A stretch of 64,000 nucleotides of DNA, taken from Thermosipho sp. (in: thermotogales) (GTDB taxonomy: Bacteria > Thermotogota > Thermotogae > Thermotogales > Fervidobacteriaceae). Location of the stretch: the NCBI GenBank assembly GCA_017656345.1, contig JACDNZ010000003.1, positions 1 through 64,000 of the forward strand. Direction: 5' to 3'. The position numbers were made by a program, and so were the translations under genes. Under the pieces are notes generated by a model. It was not told the origin of the DNA, ran no database searches, and worked only from the letters and a program-made list of their open reading frames with translations. Positions 36,182 to 45,336 of the stretch are shown in pieces (the first letter of the stretch is position 1; the number at the start of each line of letters is the position of its first letter).

Positions 36182-37450
36182 TCAACCTTTCTTTAATTTT
36201 AAATACTCAATAATTCCATGAGCAGTCGCATGTACAATACTTCTTGTAAAACCTGAACAGTCACCAATAAATTTTAAATTTTCAGAAAAATTATTATTCA
36301 TTTTTTTGCTATAAAACTTTACTTCAATTCCATACATCAAATGTGAAGAATTTGTTATACCAGGAATAACATTCTCAAGTTGCTCTAAAAACTCTGTAAT
36401 TGCTTTTACGGTTTTATGTGGAAGGACGAGATTTAAATCCCCTAAAATATACTCATTTGAATTCAAAGTTGGAAAAACATTCCAAAGTTTCTTCGTTCTT
36501 TTTCCTTTTTTGAAATCTCCATATGTTTGAAGAATAACCTTTCTTCCACCGGCTAAGATATTTGCTAAACGTACAATATATTCTCCATAACCATTAGGAT
36601 CATTAAATGGTTCAGTGAAAGTATGGGTAACTAAAATAGCAAAATTTGTATTTGATGACTTTTTGGTATGAAAGGAGTGACCATTTACAGTTACAAAATT
36701 AGGATATTTTTCTGTAACTACAAAACCTGAAGGATTGTTACAAAAAGTTCTTACTAACAATCCATTAGATGCCTGATACTTTATTTTGAATTCATATAAT
36801 TTTTCATTTAATTCTTGAACAACAAAATCCGGTAATTCAAACCTTATACCTAAATCAACTGTGTTATTTTGTAAAAGAATTTCAGGATACTTTTTGCTAA
36901 CTAAATCTATTAATTTTAAGCCACTTCTTCCAACCGCTACATAAACCTTATCAAAAAACTCAACATATTCATTGTTATCTTTTAAGTATTTTATTTTTAT
37001 TGACTTGTCCAAAATTTCCAGGTCAACTACTCTTGCACCAAATACAAATTTTATACCTCTTTTTACAAATTCCTCATAGATGTTCTCCAAAAAAACTTTT
37101 AATTTATCGGTCCCAATATGATAAAATTTCGCTTCAATTAATCTAAAACCAGATCTATGAAAAGCCCTTTTCAACTCAATATTAATTTCTTCTTTACCGG
37201 TTTCAGGAACTGTATTTGAATATTCACTATAAAAATCTACTATCTCTTTCTGAAGCTCAATATTATATAGTATCTCTTCAAGATCTCCGCCCATTTCAGA
37301 GGACACAAACAACTTTCCATCAGCCCTTATTCCACTTATTGAAGATGAATAAACATCTTTACTAGCTTCAAAAACAGTTATATCCAAATCACTTGCGTTT
37401 TTTAAAAAACCTATCCCGGCTGCACCAAAACCTATAATTGCTATTTTCAT
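36182..37450 (-). CDS. FAD-dependent dehydrogenase of unknown substrate (COG2509-like)
   Basis: 422 residues; start ATG 37450, behind AAAGGAGGG. N-terminal dinucleotide fold MKIAIIGFGAAGIGFLKNA (FAD GxGxxG). A second Rossmann-like region KVYVAVGRSGLKLID near 175 and the blocks VRTFCNNPSGFVV, LVTHTFTEP, and a C-terminal FIGDCSGFTRSIVHATAHG that closes the FAD site. This pattern matches an uncharacterised FAD dehydrogenase family. It is the first gene of the unit with purA, guaA and purB, just behind the probable attenuated leader; its role there is unknown. Confidence 0.83.
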   Translation of the reverse strand: MKIAIIGFGAAGIGFLKNASDLDITVFEASKDVYSSSISGIRADGKLFVSSEMGGDLEEILYNIELQKEIVDFYSEYSNTVPETGKEEINIELKRAFHRSGFRLIEAKFYHIGTDKLKVFLENIYEEFVKRGIKFVFGARVVDLEILDKSIKIKYLKDNNEYVEFFDKVYVAVGRSGLKLIDLVSKKYPEILLQNNTVDLGIRFELPDFVVQELNEKLYEFKIKYQASNGLLVRTFCNNPSGFVVTEKYPNFVTVNGHSFHTKKSSNTNFAILVTHTFTEPFNDPNGYGEYIVRLANILAGGRKVILQTYGDFKKGKRTKKLWNVFPTLNSNEYILGDLNLVLPHKTVKAITEFLEQLENVIPGITNSSHLMYGIEVKFYSKKMNNNFSENLKFIGDCSGFTRSIVHATAHGIIEYLKLKKG

Positions 37451-37482
37451 ACTTACCCTCCTTTGGAAATTACACAAAATAA

Positions 37483-37508
37483 AAAAGAGAAGCTACAGCT
37501 TCTCTTTT
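37483..37508 (-). terminator. Intrinsic terminator inside the leader of the purine operon
   Basis: A perfect 12-bp stem (AAAAGAGAAGCT and its complement) with a 2-base spacer, followed on the minus strand by a T-rich stretch. It ends 33 bases before the first ATG of the FAD enzyme-purA-guaA-purB unit and lies about 100 bases downstream of a strong promoter, the layout of a transcription attenuator. Confidence 0.75.
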
Positions 37509-37613
37509 GATTGTGCCAAAAATCTTTCTTTCATTTATGAAAGATATAAAACGAAATTTACTTTTAAATAAACACACACATCCTTTTTTTAATCTACTTC
37601 CCCTCACGAACAT

Positions 37614-37642
37614 ATTCTAACCTAAACCATTATTTATGTCAA
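37614..37642 (-). promoter_or_regulatory. Strong sigma-70-type promoter of the purine operon leader
   Basis: Minus strand TTGACA (37642-37637), exactly 17 bases, then TAGAAT (37619-37614). This is the best -35/-10 match in the window. Predicted start of transcription is near 37607, giving a leader of about 155 bases that contains the hairpin-T terminator. Confidence 0.8.
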
Positions 37643-37655
37643 TCATATTAAAAAC

Positions 37656-37694
37656 AAAAAAATAAGGCTGGCCCCAAAAAGGACCAGCCTTATA
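37656..37694 (-). terminator. Terminator after the EF-G-like gene
   Basis: A 13-bp, nearly perfect stem with ATAAGGCTGG arms and a T-rich loop, followed by seven T on the minus strand, starting 14 bases after the EF-G-like stop codon. It separates the long cell-division/envelope gene block from the purine unit. Confidence 0.9.
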
Positions 37695-37707
37695 ACTAAA
37701 TTTGCAA

Positions 37708-39765
37708 TTATTCTTCTTCCAGTTCTCTCTTTCTCTCTTGAATTATCTTTTCCTGAACATTTGGTGGAACTACATCATATCTTAAGAATTTCATAGTGAA
37801 ATAACCTCTTCCACTTGTAATTGATGATAATCTTCCAGAGAAATCTAACATTTCTGCCAGAGGAACCTCTGCCATAACTTTTGTTGTTCCCTTTCCTGCA
37901 GGTTCCATTCCAAGAGGTCTTCCTCTTCTTGAACTTACTTCACCCATTACATCACCTGCATTTTCATCAGGGACGAATACTTCAACTTCCATTACAGGTT
38001 CAAGTAACACTGGTTTTGCTTGTTCAAATGCTTTTCTAAATGCCTGAATTGCTGCAATTTGGAAGGAAATATCTGAAGAATCAACTTCGTGATAGGAACC
38101 ATCAAATAATGTAACCCTAACATCAACCACAGGGAAGCCTGCTAATGAACCTTTTTTCATTGCTTCTTTAATTCCTTTTTCGACAGATGGAATGAAATTC
38201 CTTGGAATTACTCCTCCAACGATTTTATCAACAAAATCAAAACCTTTTCCTCTTTCGAGAGGTTCAATTTCAATTTTAACATGTCCATATTGACCATGTC
38301 CACCTGTTTGTTTTTTATGTTTGTGTTCACCAATTGCCTTTGACATTATTGTTTCTCTGTAAGCAATTTTTGGTTTTCCTACTTCAACATCCACTCCAAA
38401 TATACTCTTCAACTTTTCAACCATTGCCTCAAGATGTATGCTTCCTATACCTGAAATAACAGTTTCTACTGTTTCAGGATCGAATTCCCATTTAAATGTT
38501 GGATCTGAATCGGCCAATCTTGCAAGACCATTACTGATTTTATCAATATCAGATTTCGATTTTGGTGTAATACTTTTTGAAATCATTGGTTCTGGGAATT
38601 CTGGTGGAACAATTTTCAATTTTCTATCTTTATGAGTCATTGTGTCACCAACAGAACTTTCCTTTAACTTTGGTACAACAATTATATCGCCACAGGAAGC
38701 CTCTTTTACTTCATAGGTTTCCTTCAGATTTGCAAAGTAAATGTGTCCTATTTTTTCAGTTGTTCCTTTGTTTACGTTAATTAAAGTATCACCAGCATTA
38801 ATCTTTCCACTAATAATTTTTATGAAACTTAATTTTCCAACAAATTGGTCAACTATTGCTTTAAATGTATAACCTACTACAGGTTCATCCTCAACTGGAT
38901 TTACTTCAACTTCATCGCCAGTTTCTAATAAACCTTTATATGTTGTGCCCTCTGAAGGATTAATACCTAAAATTCCAACTGTTTTCAAGAATAGATCAAT
39001 ACCAATATTCTTTTCAGCAGAACCACAAAATACTGGAACAATTTCTCCAGATTTATATCCAACTTTTAACGTTTTTAAAAGTTCTTCAGCAGAAATTTCT
39101 TCATCTGCAAAATATCTTTCCATTAATTCTTCATCTAATGATACTATATCCTCAATCATTGAAGATTTTAATTCTTCAATTTTTGATTTTAAATCTTCTG
39201 GTATGTCTGTTTTTTTAGCTTTTCCATTTTCATAAATATATGCTTTTTCAGAAAAAATATCCACAATTCCCTTGAAATTTTCTGCCTCACCAATTGGATA
39301 GAAAATTGGAACAAACTTTCTTTCAAATCTTTCTCTTAAACTTTCTAATGCTCCCTCAAAACTTGCCCTTTCTTTGTCCATCTGATTTACAAATACCATT
39401 ATTGGTTTCTTCATTTCATCAGCTAACGCCCATGTTCTTTCCGTTTGAATTTCAACACCAGCTATAGCGTTTACTACTGAAACAATATTCTCTGTTACAA
39501 ACAAAGCATTTATAACTTCGCCAACAAAATCACTAAAACCTGGAGTATCAATGACAGTATATTGAATACCCTCAAATTCAAATGTTGCAACATGAGAAGA
39601 AATACTGGCACCTTTGTCAGCTTCAATTGGGTCATAATCAACATCTTTATTTCCAATCCTATCTAATTTTCCAGAATTAAATAACATTGCGGAAAGTAAA
39701 TAACTTTTCCCAGAACCGTTATGTCCTATCAAAGATAGTGTTCTTTTTTTGTCCACAGTTGACAT
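37708..39765 (-). CDS. EF-G-like translational GTPase (paralogue)
   Basis: A 685-residue GTPase with the EF-G domain order. G1 is GHNGSGKS at about 14-21 (ordinary EF-G has AHIDAGKT), G3 is DTPGFSDF near 74, and G4 is NQMDKE near 127. Domains II-V follow, with GSIHLEAMVEKL and GHGQYGHVKIEIEPL in domains III-IV, and ITSGRGYFTMKF near the C-terminus. The diverged P-loop and lack of ribosomal neighbours mark the non-canonical EF-G-like group, known in T. maritima too. Its exact role is not established. ATG start, own extended -10 promoter 38 bases upstream. Confidence 0.9.
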   Translation of the reverse strand: MSTVDKKRTLSLIGHNGSGKSYLLSAMLFNSGKLDRIGNKDVDYDPIEADKGASISSHVATFEFEGIQYTVIDTPGFSDFVGEVINALFVTENIVSVVNAIAGVEIQTERTWALADEMKKPIMVFVNQMDKERASFEGALESLRERFERKFVPIFYPIGEAENFKGIVDIFSEKAYIYENGKAKKTDIPEDLKSKIEELKSSMIEDIVSLDEELMERYFADEEISAEELLKTLKVGYKSGEIVPVFCGSAEKNIGIDLFLKTVGILGINPSEGTTYKGLLETGDEVEVNPVEDEPVVGYTFKAIVDQFVGKLSFIKIISGKINAGDTLINVNKGTTEKIGHIYFANLKETYEVKEASCGDIIVVPKLKESSVGDTMTHKDRKLKIVPPEFPEPMISKSITPKSKSDIDKISNGLARLADSDPTFKWEFDPETVETVISGIGSIHLEAMVEKLKSIFGVDVEVGKPKIAYRETIMSKAIGEHKHKKQTGGHGQYGHVKIEIEPLERGKGFDFVDKIVGGVIPRNFIPSVEKGIKEAMKKGSLAGFPVVDVRVTLFDGSYHEVDSSDISFQIAAIQAFRKAFEQAKPVLLEPVMEVEVFVPDENAGDVMGEVSSRRGRPLGMEPAGKGTTKVMAEVPLAEMLDFSGRLSSITSGRGYFTMKFLRYDVVPPNVQEKIIQERKRELEEE

Positions 39766-39802
39766 TCGCCCACCTCCGATTTAAATTTTTAATCCAATGT
39801 TT

Positions 39803-39811
39803 ATTATATCA
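39803..39811 (-). promoter_or_regulatory. Extended -10 promoter of the EF-G-like gene
   Basis: TGATATAAT on the minus strand, 38 bases before the EF-G-like ATG. Confidence 0.65.
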
Positions 39812-39823
39812 TAACACTTATTT

Positions 39824-40117
39824 TCACTCTTTTCTATCATCCGAAATCATAATTCTTAATCCACCTTCTATAAAACCAGAAGCAAGTAATATTAGAATAA
39901 ACTCCCAAAAATTAATGTTTATTGTTCCAATTGCTGCTAAAACAATGATAATCCCAACGATTATTGCTCCAACTCCATTTGGGAATGATCTAATAATCTT
40001 ATATAATCCAAAAATTCCAACCAAACAACCTATAAAAATCCAAAAAGAATTGGACAAAGAGAAGAAAACCGCTAGAATTATCAAAATACCAATTGTTATT
40101 AGCAAAACTCCTGACAT
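39824..40117 (-). CDS. Small membrane protein with LiaI/DUF5668-like helices
   Basis: 97 residues with four hydrophobic segments: about 3-20, 24-42, 48-63 and 68-85. The glycine- and isoleucine-rich pattern resembles the small LiaI-LiaF-like transmembrane region seen in stress-related proteins, but the match is general. It ends with a short charged tail. It lies 9 bases after an unknown gene of the division/envelope block. No motif gives a function. Confidence 0.65.
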   Translation of the reverse strand: MSGVLLITIGILIILAVFFSLSNSFWIFIGCLVGIFGLYKIIRSFPNGVGAIIVGIIIVLAAIGTININFWEFILILLASGFIEGGLRIMISDDRKE

Positions 40118-40126
40118 ACTATCACC

Positions 40127-40645
40127 TCACATAAAAAAATCTGTCAATTCACCTTCAATATCTATTTCATATTCTTCATCTAAAAATGTGCTTTCAAAAA
40201 CCTCTTCAACAATCGCCTTAACAACTAATTTAGCTATTTCAGAATTGGACAGATTCATAGTTGTTTCTTGGTTTAAAAGAACATATACAGTGCTATCACT
40301 ATAAATTAATCCTTTTATATTTTCATTTTGAACCTCGGAAATCTCCACATCAACAAGTAAGGAATCTTTCAAACTTATTTCATTTGAAAATTTTCTGAAA
40401 TCAGAGCTCATATTTAACCATTCTACTAAATCATCCGAGAAAGCAAGACCATTGAAAAATATTAATTCACCCTCATCTTCTGTTTCATATAATTCGAGTC
40501 TAATCCTACCAAAATTTTCATTAGGTTTTACATCACATTTAATCCCATTATCTAAAAACTCTGACAATTTTGATACAACATTTGATAAATAATTTTTCTT
40601 TTCTTTTTTTAAATATTTAACTACAAACCCATCGATAAATCTCAT
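40127..40645 (-). CDS. Conserved-looking cytoplasmic protein of unknown function
   Basis: Not recognised. I place the start at ATG 40645, behind AAGGAGG, giving 172 residues; a longer frame lacks a ribosome site and would overlap the dehydratase gene. The protein is acidic, mixed alpha/beta by inspection, with no signal sequence or cysteine cluster. The C-terminal third is helical (NSEIAKLVVKAIVEEVF). It begins 1 base after the sugar dehydratase stop. Confidence 0.7.
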   Translation of the reverse strand: MRFIDGFVVKYLKKEKKNYLSNVVSKLSEFLDNGIKCDVKPNENFGRIRLELYETEDEGELIFFNGLAFSDDLVEWLNMSSDFRKFSNEISLKDSLLVDVEISEVQNENIKGLIYSDSTVYVLLNQETTMNLSNSEIAKLVVKAIVEEVFESTFLDEEYEIDIEGELTDFFM

Positions 40646-40646
40646 C

Positions 40647-42437
40647 TTAATCCTCCTTATAAGAAAATTCTTGTACAATTTTCTTTGCAATTTTAACTGC
40701 TTCTTTTTTCTCATTAACTCTTAACTTTTCCAAAATTTGTAATGAAATTTCTTCAATCTTTTCTCTTGAATTTTCTGGTTTATATTCAACATCATATATT
40801 TTAGGATGATGGGAATTTCTTGGTTTTTCATATTCATAGAATAATTCTTCATATAGCTTCTCGCCAGGTCTAATCCCAATATATTTTATCTCTACATCTC
40901 TCCTACCCATTAATTTAGCCAAAGACCGTGCAATATGAACAATTGGTATCTGTTCACCCATATCCAATACATATAACTTTCTATTTTCTACATATGCCCC
41001 TGCCTCCAAAACAAGTGAAACAGCTTCGGGAATACTCATAAAAAATCTTTTCATATTCGGGTCAGTAATCGTTATTGGCTCATTTTTTTCGATTTGCTTT
41101 TTAAATTTCCATAAAACACTCCCTCTACTACCTAAAACATTACCAAACCTAACAACCCCAAATTTCGTTTTACAATCATCGTTACCTGCTAAAATATATA
41201 ATTCAGCTATCCTTTTACTTAACCCCATGAATGAAGTAGGATTAACGGCTTTGTCTGTTGAAATAAAAATGAATTTCTCAACATTATATTTACAAGATAA
41301 TTTTACTAAATTTACCGTTCCAAAAACATTTACTCTGATTGCTTCGTAAGGATTTTCCTCCATTAATGGAACATGTTTGTGAGCTGCTGTATGAAAAATA
41401 ATTTCCGGATGATATCTTCTGAACACTTCCTCCATCCATTCTTTATTTTCAACATCTCCTATAACCCTTACCATTTTTAAATCTTCAAATTTACTTGATA
41501 ATTCCTCATTTACTTCATAAATACTATTTTCACCTCTACCAAGTAAAATAAGTAATTTAGGCCTCTGCATACCTATTTGCCTACATAACTCTGAACCAAT
41601 ACTTCCACCAGCACCAGTTACCATAACAATTTTATCTTCTAAATATTTTGCAATTTTATCTAAATCAACTTTAACAGGTTTTCTACCAATTATATCTTCT
41701 AAGGACAAATCTCTTATATCATTTAAGTCAACTTTATCTTTTAATAATTCCTCAATATGTGGTAAAACTTTTACTTTCAATTTGTCTAAATCAATATATT
41801 TTAAAATCGCTCTAATTTGCTCACCCGATGCTGAAGGAATAGCTATTATTATTTCATCTACGTCGTACTTGTTAACATATTCCATAACTTTCGAAATTGG
41901 GCCTAAAACCTTAATACCTAACACATTTCTTCCAATTTTAAGTGGATCATCATCTAAAAATGAAACAATCCTACCATATCCTGAATGTTGTATTTCTCTT
42001 GCAATCATTACCCCAGCATCTCCTGCACCAATTACAATCACTCTTTTACTACCTTTTGGGGTATTAAACACAAAAAATTGATAAAACAATCTTGAAATTA
42101 TAATCAAGACAAACGAACCCAGAAAAGTTAACATACCTACTGATCTAGGTAAGATCATTCCTTTATAAAAATGGAAAAATGTAAGAGTAAGAAAATATGA
42201 AATTAACGTTCCTCTAAAAATCGACAAAAAATCCTTTGGAGATGCATATCTCCAAACAATACTATAATTGCCATTAAAAATATAAACAATTGATGAAATT
42301 ATAATATATATATAGATAGATTCATTATACTTGTCCATTTCTACAAAATTAAAACCAAATCTAACAAAAAGAGCTAAAACAGCTGCAAAAGAGGTAGAAA
42401 TTAAATCAATAAAAAACAAAAATATTTTTCTTTTCAA
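40647..42437 (-). CDS. Membrane NDP-sugar 4,6-dehydratase, WbpM/PglF type
   Basis: Probably converts UDP-N-acetylglucosamine to its 4-keto-6-deoxy form for surface polysaccharide or glycoprotein sugars. 596 residues, TTG start behind GGGGTGAT. Four membrane helices lie in about 1-120, a first Rossmann domain begins VIVIGAGDAG near 133, and the catalytic SDR domain has MVTGAGGSIGSE near 272. The active-site motif STDKAVNPTSFMGLSKR has T, D and K and a methionine in place of the usual tyrosine, the mark of the long PglF/WbpM group. It follows murA by 4 bases. Confidence 0.92.
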   Translation of the reverse strand: MKRKIFLFFIDLISTSFAAVLALFVRFGFNFVEMDKYNESIYIYIIISSIVYIFNGNYSIVWRYASPKDFLSIFRGTLISYFLTLTFFHFYKGMILPRSVGMLTFLGSFVLIIISRLFYQFFVFNTPKGSKRVIVIGAGDAGVMIAREIQHSGYGRIVSFLDDDPLKIGRNVLGIKVLGPISKVMEYVNKYDVDEIIIAIPSASGEQIRAILKYIDLDKLKVKVLPHIEELLKDKVDLNDIRDLSLEDIIGRKPVKVDLDKIAKYLEDKIVMVTGAGGSIGSELCRQIGMQRPKLLILLGRGENSIYEVNEELSSKFEDLKMVRVIGDVENKEWMEEVFRRYHPEIIFHTAAHKHVPLMEENPYEAIRVNVFGTVNLVKLSCKYNVEKFIFISTDKAVNPTSFMGLSKRIAELYILAGNDDCKTKFGVVRFGNVLGSRGSVLWKFKKQIEKNEPITITDPNMKRFFMSIPEAVSLVLEAGAYVENRKLYVLDMGEQIPIVHIARSLAKLMGRRDVEIKYIGIRPGEKLYEELFYEYEKPRNSHHPKIYDVEYKPENSREKIEEISLQILEKLRVNEKKEAVKIAKKIVQEFSYKED

Positions 42438-42441
42438 AAAA

Positions 42442-43689
42442 TCACCCCAAATGTTCTATATTTCCATTTAGCCCTTTAATTTTTTCAACAATTTTCTCAT
42501 AACCCCTCAAAACATGCTGATCATTATACACTTCTGTTACCCCATCAGCAACTAAACCAGCTATAATTAAAGCAGCACTAGCCCTCAAATCTGTACCTTC
42601 TACTTTCGCTCCACTTAATTTTTTTACCCCTTTGATTATCGCCGTTCCATTTGTAATATAAATATTTGCCCCCATTCTAACCAATTCATCAACATGTAAG
42701 AATCTATTTTTAAAAACATTTTCGGTAATTGTACTAGTTCCCTTAGAAATTGAAAGATACACCATTATCTGAGGTTGTAAATCTGTTGGAAAACCAGGGT
42801 AAGGTAAAACATTTACTTTTGTACTATTTTTTTCATTTGAGCCATCGATATACACTCTGTTTTCATTTATCTCAATTTTCGTTCCAGTATCTTTCAATAC
42901 TTCCCACAAAGCATCAAGATGTTCAGGAATAACATTCTCAATGTATCCTTTCCCACCACTTGCTGCAATAGCTATCGCATAAGTACCAGCTTCTATTCTG
43001 TCAGGAATTACCCTGTGATTCACTCCCTTTAATTTGCTTACTCCTTCTATTACAATTTTACTTGTACCTGCACCTTTAACTTTCGCACCCATTTTATTCA
43101 AAAAATCCTGCAAATCTAATATTTCTGGTTCCATTGCAGCATTTTCAATAACAGTAACACCATCAAGAATTGCAGCTGTTGTCATTAAATGTTCCGTTGC
43201 TCCTACACTTGGAAATGGTAAAGAGAGAATAACTTCTTTTTCCTTTTTTATAAACTTTGAAAAAACTTCTCCATGTTCAATTCTAATTTCAAATCCAAGT
43301 TTTTTTAACCCTTCAATATGAAAATCAACCGGTCTTACACCAATAGCACATCCCCCAGGTAATGCAACTTTTGCTTGTCCTAAAACTGCAGATAAAGGGC
43401 CTAAAACATTAAACGATGCTCTCATTCTTCTAACCAATTCATAAGAAATCTCACTATTAACTACTTCTCCAGAAATATGTACTTTAGCATTTTCAAATTT
43501 TACATTCCTGCCTGATTCTCTTAGTATACAAAGCATGGTCTGAACATCAAGCAAATCCGGCACATTATCTATTATTATATCCTCATTAGTCAACAAAGAA
43601 GCTGCTAAAATTGGTAAAGCTGAATTTTTAGCACCGGAGATACTCACTTTTCCATCCAAAACTGATTTCCTAACTCTAAAATAACCCAT
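42442..43689 (-). CDS. murA: UDP-N-acetylglucosamine 1-carboxyvinyltransferase
   Basis: First step of peptidoglycan synthesis: adds enolpyruvate from PEP to UDP-GlcNAc. The start is best at ATG 43689 (415 residues) because the ATG three codons upstream sits directly on [13 protein letters not shown] near 18-26 has the catalytic lysine. [15 protein letters not shown] near 110-124 carries the cysteine that is alkylated by fosfomycin. The C-terminal [17 protein letters not shown] block is typical. Placed downstream of mreB and the mreC-like gene. Confidence 0.97.
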   Translation of the reverse strand: MGYFRVRKSVLDGKVSISGAKNSALPILAASLLTNEDIIIDNVPDLLDVQTMLCILRESGRNVKFENAKVHISGEVVNSEISYELVRRMRASFNVLGPLSAVLGQAKVALPGGCAIGVRPVDFHIEGLKKLGFEIRIEHGEVFSKFIKKEKEVILSLPFPSVGATEHLMTTAAILDGVTVIENAAMEPEILDLQDFLNKMGAKVKGAGTSKIVIEGVSKLKGVNHRVIPDRIEAGTYAIAIAASGGKGYIENVIPEHLDALWEVLKDTGTKIEINENRVYIDGSNEKNSTKVNVLPYPGFPTDLQPQIMVYLSISKGTSTITENVFKNRFLHVDELVRMGANIYITNGTAIIKGVKKLSGAKVEGTDLRASAALIIAGLVADGVTEVYNDQHVLRGYEKIVEKIKGLNGNIEHLG

Positions 43690-43707
43690 ACTCTCCATCC
43701 TTTTCTT

Positions 43708-44325
43708 TTAATCTACATAATTTTCTAAAATAACAAATTTCGTTTTCAAAGATATTTCAGGAATATTTTTAACAAACACTCCATCTTTTATTTCCCCTAA
43801 AACTATACCCTTCCTATACAATAACAAACCATATGGCATATATTTTGAATAATATACTTTCGCATCTTGAATATCAACTTTATCATCAAAATAGAGCTTG
43901 CCATTTTTAATGTATGCTTCAATTTCAAACCTATCAGTTTCTATAGTTACATTTATTTCATCATACCACCATTTTTTTACATAAACAAACTTACCAGTGT
44001 GTTCTGCTATTCCAACAAAATAATTGTCAGTAGTTAATATAACACCTGGTTTTTTTATTTCAAAAAAATATATACCCTCAATCGTATAATTTAATGGTAT
44101 CAATGAATCCAAATCTTCATTAAGAAAGTTAATCTTATATATTACTTTTTCCTTTACCAACAAATTGTTTAAATAATTTCTTAAAGAAAAAAAGGGAGTA
44201 GAAATACTTGTAAAACCTTTTGAAACATTCTCAACTATTGTATTATGAAATAAATAGTTTAAAAGGAATAAAGTCAACAACAAAAGTAAAATAAACAATA
44301 AAATTTCTACCTTGTTAACTTTCAT
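43708..44325 (-). CDS. Single-pass membrane protein in the mreC position, possibly divergent MreC
   Basis: 205 residues, start overlapping the mreB stop by 4 bases. One transmembrane helix (about 8-26), then a short helical segment (about 30-60), then a beta-rich extracytoplasmic region with patterns such as [23 protein letters not shown] and [17 protein letters not shown]. MreC has the same layout: one helix, a coiled coil, and two beta-barrels with VxxxxGxVG motifs. Similarity is weak and the coiled coil is short, so the name rests mainly on position behind mreB. Confidence 0.6.
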   Translation of the reverse strand: MKVNKVEILLFILLLLLTLFLLNYLFHNTIVENVSKGFTSISTPFFSLRNYLNNLLVKEKVIYKINFLNEDLDSLIPLNYTIEGIYFFEIKKPGVILTTDNYFVGIAEHTGKFVYVKKWWYDEINVTIETDRFEIEAYIKNGKLYFDDKVDIQDAKVYYSKYMPYGLLLYRKGIVLGEIKDGVFVKNIPEISLKTKFVILENYVD

Positions 44326-45335
44326 TCGTTCCTCCTCAATCTGGATAGAATAGAGACTTTATCCAAAACCATTCCTGCTCCTCTCGCAACACAGGTTAAC
44401 GGATCATCAGCTATAAGAGCATCTATACCTGTTTCTTTTGTAATTAATTTAGTTAATCCTCTTAATAAGGCACCTCCACCAGCAACTACAATTCCTTTTT
44501 CTGTTATATCTGCAATTAATTCAGGTGGAGTTTTCTCTAAAGTAAGTTTTGTTGATTCTATAATTTGCATTATTATTGGTTTTAATGCTTCTCTTATTTC
44601 TCCACCTCTTAAAATTAATCTTTTTGGAAGACCACTTGAAAGATCCACACCGGTAACATATGTTTCTAATTGATCGTATTCTTTATCAGGATAAACATTA
44701 CCAATTTCAATCTTTACTCTTTCTGCAGTTCTTTCACCAATTACTACTCTATAAACTTCCCTGATATATTGCATAATCGCTTCATCTAATTCATCACCAG
44801 CTACTCTGATCGAAGTCCAGGTTACAAGACTCCCCAATGAAATTACTGCTATTTCTGTGGTACCTCCTCCAATATCCACAACCATATTTCCCGATGGCTC
44901 TTCAACATCCAAGTTAGCTCCAATAGCTGTAGCCATTGGTTCTTCAATCAAAAATACCCTTTTTGCACCAGCTTCGTTACCGGCCTCAATTATTGCTCTA
45001 CTTTCCACTTCGGTAATTCCTACAGGAACTCCCACAACAACATTTGGCCTAAAAAATGAAAAACCTTTTTGTGCTCTTCCTATAAAATAATCCAGCATGG
45101 CAAGAGCAATATTATAATCAGCAATTACTCCATCTTTTAAAGGTCTCGTAGCTTTAATATATGCCGGAGTTTTTCCGATCATATTTTTCGCTTCATTTCC
45201 AACTTTGATAACTTCTTCGGTTTCTATATTTATTGCCACAACCGAAGGTTCATTAATTACTATACCTTTTCCTTTCACATAAACTAAAGTATTTGCTGTC
45301 CCTAAATCTATTCCCATATCATATCTTTTAAACAT
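44322..45335 (-). CDS. mreB: Rod-shape actin homologue MreB
   Basis: Forms membrane-bound filaments that guide wall elongation. 337 residues. Phosphate 1 loop [19 protein letters not shown] near 5-23, phosphate 2 block [15 protein letters not shown] near 155-169, adenosine motif [14 protein letters not shown] near 282-295. An N-terminal MFKRYDMG peptide resembles the short membrane-binding sequence in T. maritima MreB. It lies 1 base after the alaS stop. Confidence 0.98.
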   Translation of the reverse strand: MFKRYDMGIDLGTANTLVYVKGKGIVINEPSVVAINIETEEVIKVGNEAKNMIGKTPAYIKATRPLKDGVIADYNIALAMLDYFIGRAQKGFSFFRPNVVVGVPVGITEVESRAIIEAGNEAGAKRVFLIEEPMATAIGANLDVEEPSGNMVVDIGGGTTEIAVISLGSLVTWTSIRVAGDELDEAIMQYIREVYRVVIGERTAERVKIEIGNVYPDKEYDQLETYVTGVDLSSGLPKRLILRGGEIREALKPIIMQIIESTKLTLEKTPPELIADITEKGIVVAGGGALLRGLTKLITKETGIDALIADDPLTCVARGAGMVLDKVSILSRLRRNE

Positions 45336-45336
45336 A

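Noticed and set aside
37483-37642. Known purine, PRPP or guanidine riboswitch
   Set aside because: I could not find the conserved core of any of these classes in the leader; only an unassigned attenuator-like layout is claimed.
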